Positions 7,311-14,782 of a stretch of DNA of 33,719 bases are shown piece after piece. The stretch is from Oscillospiraceae bacterium (GTDB taxonomy: Bacteria > Bacillota > Clostridia > Oscillospirales > CAG-272). The stretch's first letter is position 1, and each line of letters starts with the position of its first letter. The translations under genes were made by a program, and so were the position numbers. The stretch is from positions 1 through 33,719 of the forward strand of contig SVSL01000015.1 in assembly GCA_015064315.1 (NCBI GenBank), written 5' to 3'. The notes beneath the pieces were generated by a model. The model saw only the letters and a program-made list of their open reading frames with translations, was not told where the DNA came from and did no database searches.

Positions 7311-7348
7311 ACAGATATCATTCTATAAAAATTTCGGAGGAACTCAAA

Positions 7349-8311
7349 ATGTCTCACATTCAAAAAATCCATCAAGCAGTATCGAAGCGCGTGGGAAAGG
7401 TCATTGTAGGCAAAGAGCGCGTCACCGATCTTGCCGTCATTGCCCTGCTTTGCGGCGGTCATATGCTCATTGACGACGTTCCCGGAACCGGAAAAACGGT
7501 TCTTGCCAAGACCTTTGCCTCGGCTCTTTCTTTGGATTTCAAGCGCGTGCAATGCGTTCCCGATATGCTCCCCTCGGACCTCGTGGGCGTCAATTTCTTT
7601 GATATGAAAGCCTCCGAATTTCGCTTTATCAAGGGCCCTGTCTTTACCAATATTCTGTTGGCGGACGAGATCAACCGCGCCATGCCCAAGACACAATCGG
7701 GACTTCTCGAATGCATGGAGGAGCATCAGGTAACCGTGGAGGGCGTGACCTACCCCCTTTCGGAACCCTTTATGGTCATTGCCACCCAAAACCCGGTGGA
7801 GACCAAAGGCACCTTTGATCTTCCCGAGGCACAGCTCGACCGATTCTTGATCAAGACCACCATGGGCTATCCCTCCCATGAGGAAAACGTGGAGATCCTT
7901 TCCCGAAAGCTCAAGCCGTTGGATCCAAAGGAGCAGACCGACGCCGTTCTTGACGCCGCGGTGATCAAAAAGGCTCAGCGCGAGCTTTCCGAGATCTACG
8001 TTCACCCCGATTTGCTCTCCTACGCCGCCTCGATCTGCGAGGAGACCCGCTACGGCAAAAACGTGGTGCTGGGCGCAAGCCCCCGTGCCATGATTTCCCT
8101 GATCCGCGTGGCGCAGGGATACGCGGGGCTTGACGGAAGAGATCACGTTCTTCCCGACGATATCAAAAAAGCCGCTGTCCCCACCCTTTCTCACCGCATC
8201 GTATTCCAAAATATGTTCTTCAAAAACGGAGACCCGGGTGCTGATCTGATCCTGCAGATTTTGGAGCAGACACCGGTTCCCAGCGAGCAGATTGACTTTT
8301 GCCGCAGGTGA
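7349..8311 (+). CDS. MoxR-family AAA+ ATPase
   Basis: A 320-residue protein. Walker A is DDVPGTGKTVLAKTF (about 42-56) and Walker B is NILLADEINRAMPKTQ (about 101-116). ATQNP and LPEAQLDRF follow, the latter giving the arginine finger region, and a C-terminal lid domain ends the protein. CGGAGG lies 8 nt before the ATG. MoxR ATPases act as chaperone-like remodelling factors together with DUF58 proteins, which is exactly the next gene. It is the first gene of the operon under the promoter at 7282. Confidence 0.93.
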   Translation: MSHIQKIHQAVSKRVGKVIVGKERVTDLAVIALLCGGHMLIDDVPGTGKTVLAKTFASALSLDFKRVQCVPDMLPSDLVGVNFFDMKASEFRFIKGPVFTNILLADEINRAMPKTQSGLLECMEEHQVTVEGVTYPLSEPFMVIATQNPVETKGTFDLPEAQLDRFLIKTTMGYPSHEENVEILSRKLKPLDPKEQTDAVLDAAVIKKAQRELSEIYVHPDLLSYAASICEETRYGKNVVLGASPRAMISLIRVAQGYAGLDGRDHVLPDDIKKAAVPTLSHRIVFQNMFFKNGDPGADLILQILEQTPVPSEQIDFCRR

Positions 8312-8316
8312 GCGTT

Positions 8317-9438
8317 ATGGAAGCCGTTTTGCTTCATCTTGCCGATTTTCTTTCCAGATTGCTGATCTCTCCCGTCTTTTGGATCACGCTCCTCATCGCT
8401 CTGGTGCTTGGATTCCTCGCGCTGGGCTATACCCGTTTGAAGCTCTCGGCTCTTGGAAATCTGACCTACGAGCGTTCCTTTTCCACCGACGGCATCTTTG
8501 TGGGCGACACGCTGGAAATGACCGAAATCATCTGCAACCCCGGCTGGTTCCCTCTTTTGAACGTGAAAATGGATTTTTTCATGCCATCGGGGCTGACGGT
8601 GGACGGCATTGTCTGCAAGGAATACCGAAAGCTGACCAGCGTCTTTTACATCCCTCCCTACGCCACGGTCAAAAAGACCCACGTGGTGCAGGCTGACCGC
8701 AGAGATCACTACCGTTTGCAAAACGCCGTGGTGATCTATCGAAAGCACGAGTTTTTATTTACGTCCGACCTTGATTTTTACGCCTACCCCGATCTTTCCG
8801 ACGTTGACGCTAGGCTCTCCCCCGACCTTTACCACGCCGGAAACGCCATCTCGGATCAAAAATACATGGAGGATCCCTTCTTTATCGCGGGCATTCGCCC
8901 CTATATGGCAGGCGATCCCATGCGCTCCATCAACTTCAAGGCGTCGGTGCGCTCCTTTTCGGGTGGCGCGCGACAGCTGATGTGCAATCACTACGATTCC
9001 TCCAGAAACTACGATTCCATGATCGTTCTGGATCTCGCCTCCTACCCCGACACGGGCATTGACGGCGAGGAGCAGGTGGAAACAGGTCTGCAATATGCCT
9101 GCTACCTATTTTGTCAGGCACTTCAGAACGGTGGGCGGGTTGGATTTTCCTCCAACTGCGCCGTGGGAAGCGCCAACTACATTCACATTCCCTGCGGAAG
9201 CGGAGAGTACCACACCAAGCACATCCTGGAGCGCTTTGCCGAGATCTCTTGCTACGGCGCTCACAACTATTCGATGGTAAACATCCTCGGGCGAATTCTC
9301 CCCGAGCTTCCCACGGGAACCGACCTGTATCTGGTCACCCCCTTTGTAGACGAAAAAACCTCCGATCTCTTACGCTACGCAACCCGTCTCGGACGCAATG
9401 TTCGGGTGATTCCGTTGCGGACAAGGAGGTTTGCATGA
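8317..9438 (+). CDS. DUF58 (VWA-like) membrane-anchored protein
   Basis: A 373-residue protein with an N-terminal membrane segment (about 12-40, FWITLLIALVLGFLALGY). A beta-rich middle follows, then the DUF58 core AGDPMRSINFKASVRS and NYDSMIVLDLASYPDTG, the latter resembling the metal-site strand of VWA domains. The ATG at 8317 is 5 bp past the moxR stop and has AGGTGA at good spacing; TTG and GTG alternatives further up lie within moxR. DUF58 proteins partner with MoxR. The C-terminus overlaps the next gene by 4 bp (ATGA). Confidence 0.9.
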   Translation: MEAVLLHLADFLSRLLISPVFWITLLIALVLGFLALGYTRLKLSALGNLTYERSFSTDGIFVGDTLEMTEIICNPGWFPLLNVKMDFFMPSGLTVDGIVCKEYRKLTSVFYIPPYATVKKTHVVQADRRDHYRLQNAVVIYRKHEFLFTSDLDFYAYPDLSDVDARLSPDLYHAGNAISDQKYMEDPFFIAGIRPYMAGDPMRSINFKASVRSFSGGARQLMCNHYDSSRNYDSMIVLDLASYPDTGIDGEEQVETGLQYACYLFCQALQNGGRVGFSSNCAVGSANYIHIPCGSGEYHTKHILERFAEISCYGAHNYSMVNILGRILPELPTGTDLYLVTPFVDEKTSDLLRYATRLGRNVRVIPLRTRRFA

Positions 9439-10055
9439 AAATAATGAAAAAATACGGCTGGGAATTTCTCCTTTTCTTTTCCCTGTCCATTGTTTTGAGC
9501 ATCGGCTTTTATTGGGTGGGAAATCAGCCCACCGACCCTTGGGTCCTCTTTGGGCTCAACGCGGGACTATTGCTCTGCGGCATCCTTTTTATCGTTACCT
9601 TTATCCGCCTTTGGCGCGTGAAATGGAAAAAAGCCATTGCCGCGGGACTGCGAAAGCTGCTCACAGGCTTGGCGTCTCTTTTCATTGCCATTGTGGAAAA
9701 GTGGAACGAAGCACAAAACGACGGGGGGCATTTGGGCGGCAAAACCAGCATCTCCTTTGACCTGTTCCGCGCCGAAAAGGAAGACAAAAAGTCCGCCAAG
9801 CTTCCCAAGTGGAAGCATCTGCAAACCGACAGAGAGCGCATGCGCTTTCTCTATCGCTCCATGATGACCGAGCGCGTCAAAAGGGGCGCCTTGGTATATT
9901 CCAGCGAGACCCCCTCGGAGCTGAAGCAAAAGCAAGAAAACCAGGAACACGAGGAGACTCTGTTCGATCTTTACATCTCTCATCGCTACGATGAAAGACA
10001 ACAGCCCTCCGAGGAAGCCATTGAAAATCTGAAAGAACAATTCCATATCAAATGA
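9435..10055 (+). CDS. Membrane protein of the moxR/DUF58 operon (DUF4129-like C-terminus)
   Basis: A 206-residue protein from the ATG at 9435, which overlaps the DUF58 stop as ATGA and has a perfect AAGGAGG at 9423-9429. There are two membrane spans (about 8-28 and 37-58), then a basic linker. The C-terminal cytosolic part (RERMRFLYRSMMTERVKRGA, LFDLYISHRYDERQQPSEEA) resembles the C-terminal region of DUF4129 proteins, which commonly close moxR-DUF58 operons. That resemblance is judged by eye. A probable structural partner of the MoxR/DUF58 pair. Confidence 0.8.
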   Translation: MKIMKKYGWEFLLFFSLSIVLSIGFYWVGNQPTDPWVLFGLNAGLLLCGILFIVTFIRLWRVKWKKAIAAGLRKLLTGLASLFIAIVEKWNEAQNDGGHLGGKTSISFDLFRAEKEDKKSAKLPKWKHLQTDRERMRFLYRSMMTERVKRGALVYSSETPSELKQKQENQEHEETLFDLYISHRYDERQQPSEEAIENLKEQFHIK

Positions 10056-10074
10056 TCGGATGTCCATATCCGAT
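10055..10074 (+). promoter_or_regulatory. Intercistronic palindrome before the Lrp/AsnC gene
   Basis: ATCGGAT-GTCCAT-ATCCGAT, a perfect 7-bp inverted repeat in the 35-bp gap before the regulator gene. It could be an autoregulatory site for the Lrp-type protein or an mRNA processing hairpin; there is no T tract. Confidence 0.4.
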
Positions 10075-10090
10075 TCGGAAAGGAACACAT

Positions 10091-10573
10091 ATGAACACCA
10101 AGCTTTTAAAACTCATCAACAAGGATTCCCGCACCGATATCGCCACCCTTGCAACTATGCTGGGACTTACCGAAGCCGAGGTGCAAAAAGAAATTGCCGA
10201 AATGGAAAAGGAAGGCATCATTCGCGGCTACAAGGCAGTGATCGACTGGGATCGCCTTGACAGCGCCTACGTTTCCGCCATTATCGAGCTCAAGGTTACC
10301 CCCAAGGCAGGTCTTGGCTTTGAGGACGTTGCCGCCAAGGTGATGAAATATCCCGAGGTGGAGTCTGTTTATCTCATGTCGGGCGTGTACGATCTGAGCG
10401 TTGTGGTCAAGGGCAAGACCTTCCATGACGTGGCAAGATTTGTGGCAAAGGAGCTCTCCACCATTGATTCGGTCACCTCCACCGCCACCCATTTCGTTCT
10501 GCGCCGCTACAAGGAAATGGACGTGGAGCTTCTGGGCTCGGGCAAGGATGAGAGAGGAAGCTACCTGCTGTGA
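10091..10573 (+). CDS. Lrp/AsnC-family transcriptional regulator
   Basis: A 160-residue protein. The N-terminal winged HTH (about 1-55) reads DSRTDIATLATMLGLTEAEV then EMEKEGIIRGYKAVIDWDRL. The C-terminal RAM/ligand-binding ferredoxin-like domain (about 65-145) includes VESVYLMSGVYDLSVVVKGK. AAAGGAA lies 8 nt before the ATG at 10091; an upstream ATG at 10052 has no such site. The stop overlaps the aminotransferase start (TGATG), so the regulator probably senses an amino acid handled by that enzyme. The effector cannot be told. Confidence 0.9.
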   Translation: MNTKLLKLINKDSRTDIATLATMLGLTEAEVQKEIAEMEKEGIIRGYKAVIDWDRLDSAYVSAIIELKVTPKAGLGFEDVAAKVMKYPEVESVYLMSGVYDLSVVVKGKTFHDVARFVAKELSTIDSVTSTATHFVLRRYKEMDVELLGSGKDERGSYLL

Positions 10574-11739
10574 TGGATTATTCTAAAATTCTTTCGCCCA
10601 CGGTGCAGAGCATCAAGCCGTCGGGCATTCGAAAATTCTTTGACATTGCCGAGACCATGCAGGACGTGATCTCACTGGGTGTGGGCGAGCCCGATTTTCC
10701 CACCCCTTGGGAGATCCGCAAGGCAGGTATTCTGTCTTTGGAAAGCGGAAAAACTCGCTACACCTCCAACAAGGGTCTGGAGGTTCTGCGCCGTGAGATC
10801 TGCACCTATCTGAAGCGCAAATACGATCTGGAATATGACTATCAGGACGAGGTTCTGGTCACCGTTGGCGGCTCGGAAGCCATTGACGGTGCCATTCGCG
10901 CCATCACCTGCCTTGGCGACGAGATCATCATTCCCCAGCCCAGCTACGTCTGCTACGAGCCCATGGTGCGCCTCGTCGGCGGTGTTCCCGTGATCATTGA
11001 GACCAACGCCGAGCACGATTTTAAGCTGACTCCCGAGGATCTCCGCGCCGCCATCACCCCTCGCACCAAAGCGGTCATTATGCCCTACCCCTGCAATCCC
11101 ACGGGTGGCATTATGGCGCGTGAGGATCTGGAAAAGGTGGCAGAGGTTCTCAAAGACACCAACATCGTGGTGATCTCCGACGAGATCTACGCCGAGCTGA
11201 CCTTTGGCGGCAAGCGTCACGTGTCTATCGCATCCATTGACGGCATGAGGGAGCGTACCGTGGTGGTCAACGGCTTTTCCAAGAGCTTTTCCATGACGGG
11301 CTGGCGTATGGGATATGCCTGCGGTCCTGCTCCCCTGATGCAACAGATCACAAAGATCCACCAATTTGCCATTATGTGCGCCCCCACCACCGCGCAGTAC
11401 GCCGCCATTGAGGCGCTGAAGAACGGTGACGAAGCGGTTGCCGCCATGATGGAGGAATACGATATGCGCCGCCGACTGATCGTTGCCGGCTTCAATCGCA
11501 TAGGACTGAGCTGCCGCGAGCCCAAGGGAGCCTTCTACGCCTTCCCTTGTATCGCATCTACGGGGCTTTCCAGCGAGGAATTCTGCGAGCGTCTTCTCTA
11601 CGCCGAGAAGGTTGCCGTGGTTCCCGGAACCGCCTTTGGACAGGGCGGCGAGGGCTTTATCCGCGCCTCCTATTGCTATTCCACCGAGCATATTCAGGAA
11701 GCCATCCGCCGAATTGAACGATTTTTGAAAACAATTTAA
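10573..11739 (+). CDS. Class I/II PLP-dependent aminotransferase
   Basis: A 388-residue fold-type I aminotransferase. It shows the N-terminal GVGEPDFPTP motif, GGSEAID, PYPCNPTGGI (Asn binding PLP), SDEIYAELTF (Asp contacting the pyridine nitrogen) and NGFSKSFSMTGWRMGY with Lys237 forming the Schiff base, plus a C-terminal Arg in GFIRASYC that binds the substrate carboxylate. The pattern matches aspartate/aromatic aminotransferase-like enzymes (PatA/AspC group). The ATG at 10573 overlaps the regulator stop by one base; a GTG at 10570 is also possible. Amino-acid specificity is not determinable here. Confidence 0.92.
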   Translation: MDYSKILSPTVQSIKPSGIRKFFDIAETMQDVISLGVGEPDFPTPWEIRKAGILSLESGKTRYTSNKGLEVLRREICTYLKRKYDLEYDYQDEVLVTVGGSEAIDGAIRAITCLGDEIIIPQPSYVCYEPMVRLVGGVPVIIETNAEHDFKLTPEDLRAAITPRTKAVIMPYPCNPTGGIMAREDLEKVAEVLKDTNIVVISDEIYAELTFGGKRHVSIASIDGMRERTVVVNGFSKSFSMTGWRMGYACGPAPLMQQITKIHQFAIMCAPTTAQYAAIEALKNGDEAVAAMMEEYDMRRRLIVAGFNRIGLSCREPKGAFYAFPCIASTGLSSEEFCERLLYAEKVAVVPGTAFGQGGEGFIRASYCYSTEHIQEAIRRIERFLKTI

Positions 11740-11749
11740 TTTTTTTGTA

Positions 11750-11850
11750 GGGGAAGGGGAGGACTTCTTTCAAGAAGTCCTCCCCTTCCCCCACGCCCCC
11801 ATCCCCTTTCAAGAACTTTCACAGAAAAGTTTTTGGGGGTGTTTTTTGTT
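11750..11850 (+). terminator. Double hairpin / terminator after the aminotransferase
   Basis: A perfect 20-bp inverted repeat around a 2-nt centre (11750-11769 with 11772-11791, beginning GGGGAAGGGGAGGACTTCTT). A second, imperfect hairpin follows (CCCCCA..AACTTT..AAAGTT..TGGGGG, about 11799-11843) and runs into GTGTTTTTTG. The second structure is the better terminator. Confidence 0.65.
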
Positions 11851-11905
11851 TGGGCAACGGACGGAAGGTGCATTGCGAACGGGGCTTTTTTCACATTTTC
11901 AAACC

Positions 11906-12050
11906 CGTAGGAGCGATCGCCGCGCTTGCGTGGTGTTTGATCGCCCGAAAATGATGGATTTTTCTCTCATTGGCGGCGTATAATCCTCATTCAAGGGTAT
12001 GGGGAATTTTTTTGTTCAACGGACAACCCGATTCTTTTTCGGGGTTCGTT
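11906..12050. repeat. Tandem repeat unit R1 (about 145 bp, empty site)
   Basis: Begins CGTAGGAGCGATCGCCGCGC and includes CGCTTGCGTGGTGTTTGATC, CTCATTGGCGGCGTATAATC and CAACGGACAACCCGATTC. The same order recurs immediately downstream in R2. R1 contains CATTCAAGGGTAT uninterrupted, which is the pre-insertion form of the site occupied in R2. No credible gene. Confidence 0.85.
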
Positions 12051-12321
12051 CGTAGGTGCGTGCCACGCTTGCGTGGTGTTTGATCGCCCGAAATGATGGT
12101 TTTTTCTCTCATTGGCGGCGTATAATCCTCATTCAATGTAGGGACAGGCGTCCTCGACTGTCCGAAACGAAGGAATTTTTACTTTGCATATGGCTACACA
12201 CCAATAGCCGCATCAAAAGCAAGCGTTTTTTCTTCTCGGACAGTCGAGGACGCCTGTCCCTACAAGGGTATGGGGAATTTTTTTGTTCAACGGACAACCC
12301 GATTCTTTTTCGGATTTCGTT
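12051..12321. repeat. Tandem repeat unit R2, interrupted by the 128-bp element
   Basis: Same sequence as R1, but CATTCAA and AGGGTAT are separated by the 128-bp element at 12137-12264. Removing that element leaves about 143 bp, the size of R1. A further partial CGTAGGTGCGCGCCACC begins at 12322. Confidence 0.85.
12137..12264. mobile_element. 128-bp MITE-like element, copy 2 (inserted in R2)
   Basis: Same length and termini as copy 1 (TGTAGGGACAGGCGTCCTCG..), opposite internal orientation. Comparison with R1 gives the junctions directly. The duplicated target is short, either A alone or CAA depending on where the element end is drawn. It lacks the outer flanking repeat seen at copy 3. It is non-autonomous, with no transposase in the window. 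Confidence 0.85.
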
Positions 12322-12328
12322 CGTAGGT

Positions 12329-12412
12329 GCGCGCCACCTCTCCCAGAGAGAGGGTTTCCGAAAGGCTCTCCCTTTGGGAGAGCTCCCGCGAAGCGGGTGA
12401 GAGGGCAACCGT
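12329..12412. repeat. REP-like palindromic unit
   Basis: CTCTCCCAGAGAGAGGG, then GCTCTCCCTTTGGGAGAGC and CCCGCGAAGCGGG. It is related to the cluster at 6081-6290. It is non-coding. Confidence 0.7.
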
Positions 12413-12450
12413 AAAGATTTAGGTGTTACTGCATACTACATAATGCACCA

Positions 12451-12488
12451 CGGGCAAAGACCTCTCGGTCTTTGCCCGTTGCTTTTTA
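12451..12488. terminator. Hairpin between convergent genes
   Basis: CGGGCAAAGACC-TCTC-GGTCTTTGCCCG followed on the plus strand by GTTGCTTTTTA. It lies directly past the stop of the minus-strand DUF4097 gene. The T tract favours plus-strand termination, but the 12-bp perfect stem may serve both directions. Confidence 0.65.
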
Positions 12489-12489
12489 T

Positions 12490-13458
12490 TCAATCCGCGA
12501 TGGTCAGGATAATATCGCCCGTATCGGTTGTGATCTCGCATTTGCCGCCGGAGGTGCCACGGGGAACATGAATATCTCCCGTATCGCTCTCTGTGAAGAA
12601 GATCTTCTCCGAGAGGAGTGTTCCCGTCACGTCACCCGTGTCGGTCTCCACAAAGATCGACGCGGCGTCGGTGCGGTCAAATTCCACGTCGCCCGTGTCG
12701 GTTTCTATCATAAGCCTTCCTTGGGCGCGGGTATTTTTCAACAACACGTCACCCGTATTGGACCCCACAGAAATCGAATCTCCCACAAGACAATCACAAA
12801 CCATAGTCTTTCCTGTATCGACTTCTATCTCAAGCTTCGTCACCTCAAGCCCATCAAGATTGATGTCTCCCGTGTCAGAAGTGATCTTCAAGGTTTTGGT
12901 AACAGCAATCTTTTCCAAGGTGATATCTCCCGTGTCGGTGTTCAGCGTAAAGCTTCCAAATACGATGGAACGCCATGTCACGTCGCCTGTGTCGGTCTCC
13001 ACCTTCGTCTCCCCAAATTTGAAATCTCCGGGCATTTCCACATCGCCCGTGTCGGTTTCGATGGTAATACGATCATATTGATATTTCGGCAGATACACCG
13101 TCACAGAGGATCCTTCAATAAAAATTCCAATGTGATCATACCACTTGCGATGATCCTCGGTTTTGATCACAAGGGTATCGCCCTCCACAGTCACCGAATG
13201 GGTCAGCTTCTCGGTCTCGTTACAGACCACGTGGCAGTTATCGTCCTCGGAGACAGCAAAAACCACGTCCGCCGTATTGGTTTGAATCGAAATATGAGCA
13301 AAATCCTCGGTCACCTCGTGGGTGTTGGTCACGATGGGTTGGGTATTCAGCTTGGAAAAATCAAATCTCATGCCAAACAATCCCACCGCGCAGGTGATCA
13401 CGCCCACAAAGCATAGGATCGACGCGATGAGCATGGCAACCTTTGTACGCTTTTTCAT
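12490..13458 (-). CDS. DUF4097 beta-strand-repeat membrane protein
   Basis: A 322-residue protein from the ATG at 13458, behind GGAGG on the minus strand. An N-terminal membrane anchor (about 6-28) is followed by repeats of about 20 residues, each centred on [ST]DTGD[VI] or a variant. I count about eleven (VETDTGDVTW, NTDTGDITL, TSDTGDINL, VGSNTGDVLL, TESDTGDIHV and others). This gives a right-handed beta-helix-like solenoid typical of DUF4097. It overlaps DUF1700 by 4 bp. PadR-DUF1700-DUF4097 operons are widespread in Firmicutes and are thought to act in envelope stress, by analogy with LiaI/LiaG. The role is inferred. Confidence 0.9.
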   Translation of the reverse strand: MKKRTKVAMLIASILCFVGVITCAVGLFGMRFDFSKLNTQPIVTNTHEVTEDFAHISIQTNTADVVFAVSEDDNCHVVCNETEKLTHSVTVEGDTLVIKTEDHRKWYDHIGIFIEGSSVTVYLPKYQYDRITIETDTGDVEMPGDFKFGETKVETDTGDVTWRSIVFGSFTLNTDTGDITLEKIAVTKTLKITSDTGDINLDGLEVTKLEIEVDTGKTMVCDCLVGDSISVGSNTGDVLLKNTRAQGRLMIETDTGDVEFDRTDAASIFVETDTGDVTGTLLSEKIFFTESDTGDIHVPRGTSGGKCEITTDTGDIILTIAD

Positions 13459-14084
13459 TCGGATACCCTCCTTCCTACAAAGCAACGCTTGATGAGCCTT
13501 GCAAGGAGCTTACTAAGCCTTGCCATTCCTTTTGTTGCGGAAAGACAACCGATGAAGGAAAACACACCCAGCCCTCCGCACAGCACACCGGCACCCGCCA
13601 AGGCGATTCCTGCCCAGACCTCACCCAAAACCGCATAATAAGGCAGGTAAAAAATGCCCAAAAGAGCACCTGCGCCAAACACCGCCACCGTGGACCAGAT
13701 GGCGCCTACCACCGACCACAGCACAGCATACACCGAGATCACCACCGCAAAGGCGGCAATCAACAACGAAAGCCAAATGGGAGAACCAACTGCCAAAAGA
13801 ACGATGACCCACGCTGACATTCTGCGCTTTTGCTTCTTTTGCGTTGCCTTTTCGGGAGCTGCGCCAAGCCGTTCGCCCTTTTCGGTTCTGAGCTTTTCGC
13901 TCCGCACCGCGTTTGCGATCACCCAAGGCTTGCCAACGTCGGCTACCGCCGCCTCCTCGTCAGCTCCATCCTCGATACGGTCGTCAATGATCTCGGCGTA
14001 ATAGTCCAAGGATTCCCGAATCTCGTCCTCGGGCAAGCCGTAGAGATATTTTTTCAGCTCGCTCAAAAATTCATTCTTCCTCAT
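13455..14084 (-). CDS. DUF1700 family membrane protein
   Basis: A 209-residue protein. The N-terminal cytosolic helical part MRKNEFLSELKKYLYGLPEDEIRE.. DYYAEIIDDRIEDG, then EEAAVADVGKPWVIA, is the DUF1700 (HAAS-like) signature. About four membrane segments follow (about 92-190). AGGAG lies 7 nt before the ATG. It overlaps PadR by 14 bp and DUF4097 by 4 bp, so translation of the three is coupled. The HAAS-type domain is often paired with PadR regulators and may interact with them. Confidence 0.9.
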   Translation of the reverse strand: MRKNEFLSELKKYLYGLPEDEIRESLDYYAEIIDDRIEDGADEEAAVADVGKPWVIANAVRSEKLRTEKGERLGAAPEKATQKKQKRRMSAWVIVLLAVGSPIWLSLLIAAFAVVISVYAVLWSVVGAIWSTVAVFGAGALLGIFYLPYYAVLGEVWAGIALAGAGVLCGGLGVFSFIGCLSATKGMARLSKLLARLIKRCFVGRRVSE

Positions 14085-14397
14085 GTTGCTTCTCCTCCCT
14101 TACAATGAATTGATAAATGGAAAGGATCTCCTGCCATTCCCTTTTAAATTCCTCGATCCGCCCAATGCCCTTGGGGGTAATGCGATAGTATTTTCGCAGT
14201 CTGCCGTTGTGCTCGGCGGTGCGAACCGTGAGCAGCTCCGCCGCCTCCAGCCTTCGCAAAATGGGATAGAGGGTGGACTCGGAGATCTCCACAAAGGGGC
14301 TGATGTCCTTGATGATCCGATACCCGTAAGAATCCTCCTTCTCTATGGCGGCAAGCACGCAAACGTCCAAAAGTCCGCGCTTCATTTGAATATCCAT
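14071..14397 (-). CDS. PadR-family transcriptional regulator
   Basis: A 108-residue protein of the short PadR type: MKRGLLDVCVLAAIEKEDSYGYRIIKDI, then ISESTLYPILRRLEAAELL and GRLRKYYRITPKGIGRIEEF, a winged HTH with a C-terminal dimer helix. AGGAGG precedes the ATG on the minus strand. It is first in the operon with DUF1700 and DUF4097. A perfect inverted repeat overlapping its own -10 makes autorepression likely. The inducer is unknown. Confidence 0.93.
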   Translation of the reverse strand: MDIQMKRGLLDVCVLAAIEKEDSYGYRIIKDISPFVEISESTLYPILRRLEAAELLTVRTAEHNGRLRKYYRITPKGIGRIEEFKREWQEILSIYQFIVREEKQHEEE

Positions 14398-14418
14398 GCC
14401 TCATACCTCCTGACACAT

Positions 14419-14450
14419 AATACTATACCACACATAGTATTGATTGTCAA
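14419..14450 (-). promoter_or_regulatory. PadR operon promoter and operator
   Basis: Minus strand TTGACA (14445-14450), 17 bp, TATAGT (14422-14427). A perfect inverted repeat AATACTAT-N7-ATAGTATT (14419-14441) covers the -10 and most of the spacer, so a bound dimer would block RNA polymerase. Confidence 0.8.
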
Positions 14451-14497
14451 GGGGGTTTTTGAATTTTTTTAAAAAAACAGCGTAGTCTTGAAATACA

Positions 14498-14710
14498 AGC
14501 TTCACGGCTACGTTCTCTCTTCAAAGTATAGAAAAACTTGTAGGGACAGGCGTCCCCGACTGTCCAAGAATAAAAAACGCTTGCTTTTTATGCGGCTATT
14601 GATATATAGTCATATGCAAAGCAAAAAAACGATGCTTTTTGGACCGTCGAGGACGCCGGTCCCTACAAAATATTGCAGTAATTTTCAAGAAATAGCGTAG
14701 CCATAAAGCT
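14498..14710. repeat. 128-bp element copy 3 inside a longer palindrome
   Basis: The core at 14539-14667 (129 bp) matches copies 1 and 2. It is flanked by an outer imperfect inverted repeat, AGCTTCACGGCTACG (14498-14512) against CGTAGCCATAAAGCT (14696-14710). Copy 1 has the same right flank (GGCGTAGCCATAAA) and probably the same left one, cut by the window edge. So either a larger element exists or the core inserted into an older repeat before it spread. Confidence 0.8.
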
Positions 14711-14719
14711 TCGCTTTTC

Positions 14720-14761
14720 AAAAGGGGCTTTCTCATTTTTTCAAATGAATCAGCCCCTTTT
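14720..14761 (-). terminator. Terminator of the MATE gene
   Basis: AAAAGGGGCT (14720-14729) pairs perfectly with AGCCCCTTTT (14752-14761). On the minus strand it lies 22 bp past the stop and ends in TTTT. Confidence 0.75.
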
Positions 14762-14782
14762 CGTTCGAATTCTTTTCACTTT

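Noticed and set aside
9111..9434. An N-terminal extension of the membrane protein starting at 9435
   Set aside because: It overlaps the DUF58 coding sequence over its whole length; the ATGA overlap and AAGGAGG mark the true start.
12056..12408. Open frames on both strands across the 128-bp element
   Set aside because: They read through a palindrome and repeats and have no ribosome site. The same peptide appears wherever the element occurs.
12490..13300. Regularly spaced repeats in the DNA that might suggest a CRISPR array
   Set aside because: They are codons for TDTGD turns in an open frame, with variable repeat sequence and spacing.
12472..13416. A 314-codon plus-strand frame opposite DUF4097
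   Set aside because: It mirrors the TDTGD repeat; the minus strand has the promoter, ribosome site and family match.
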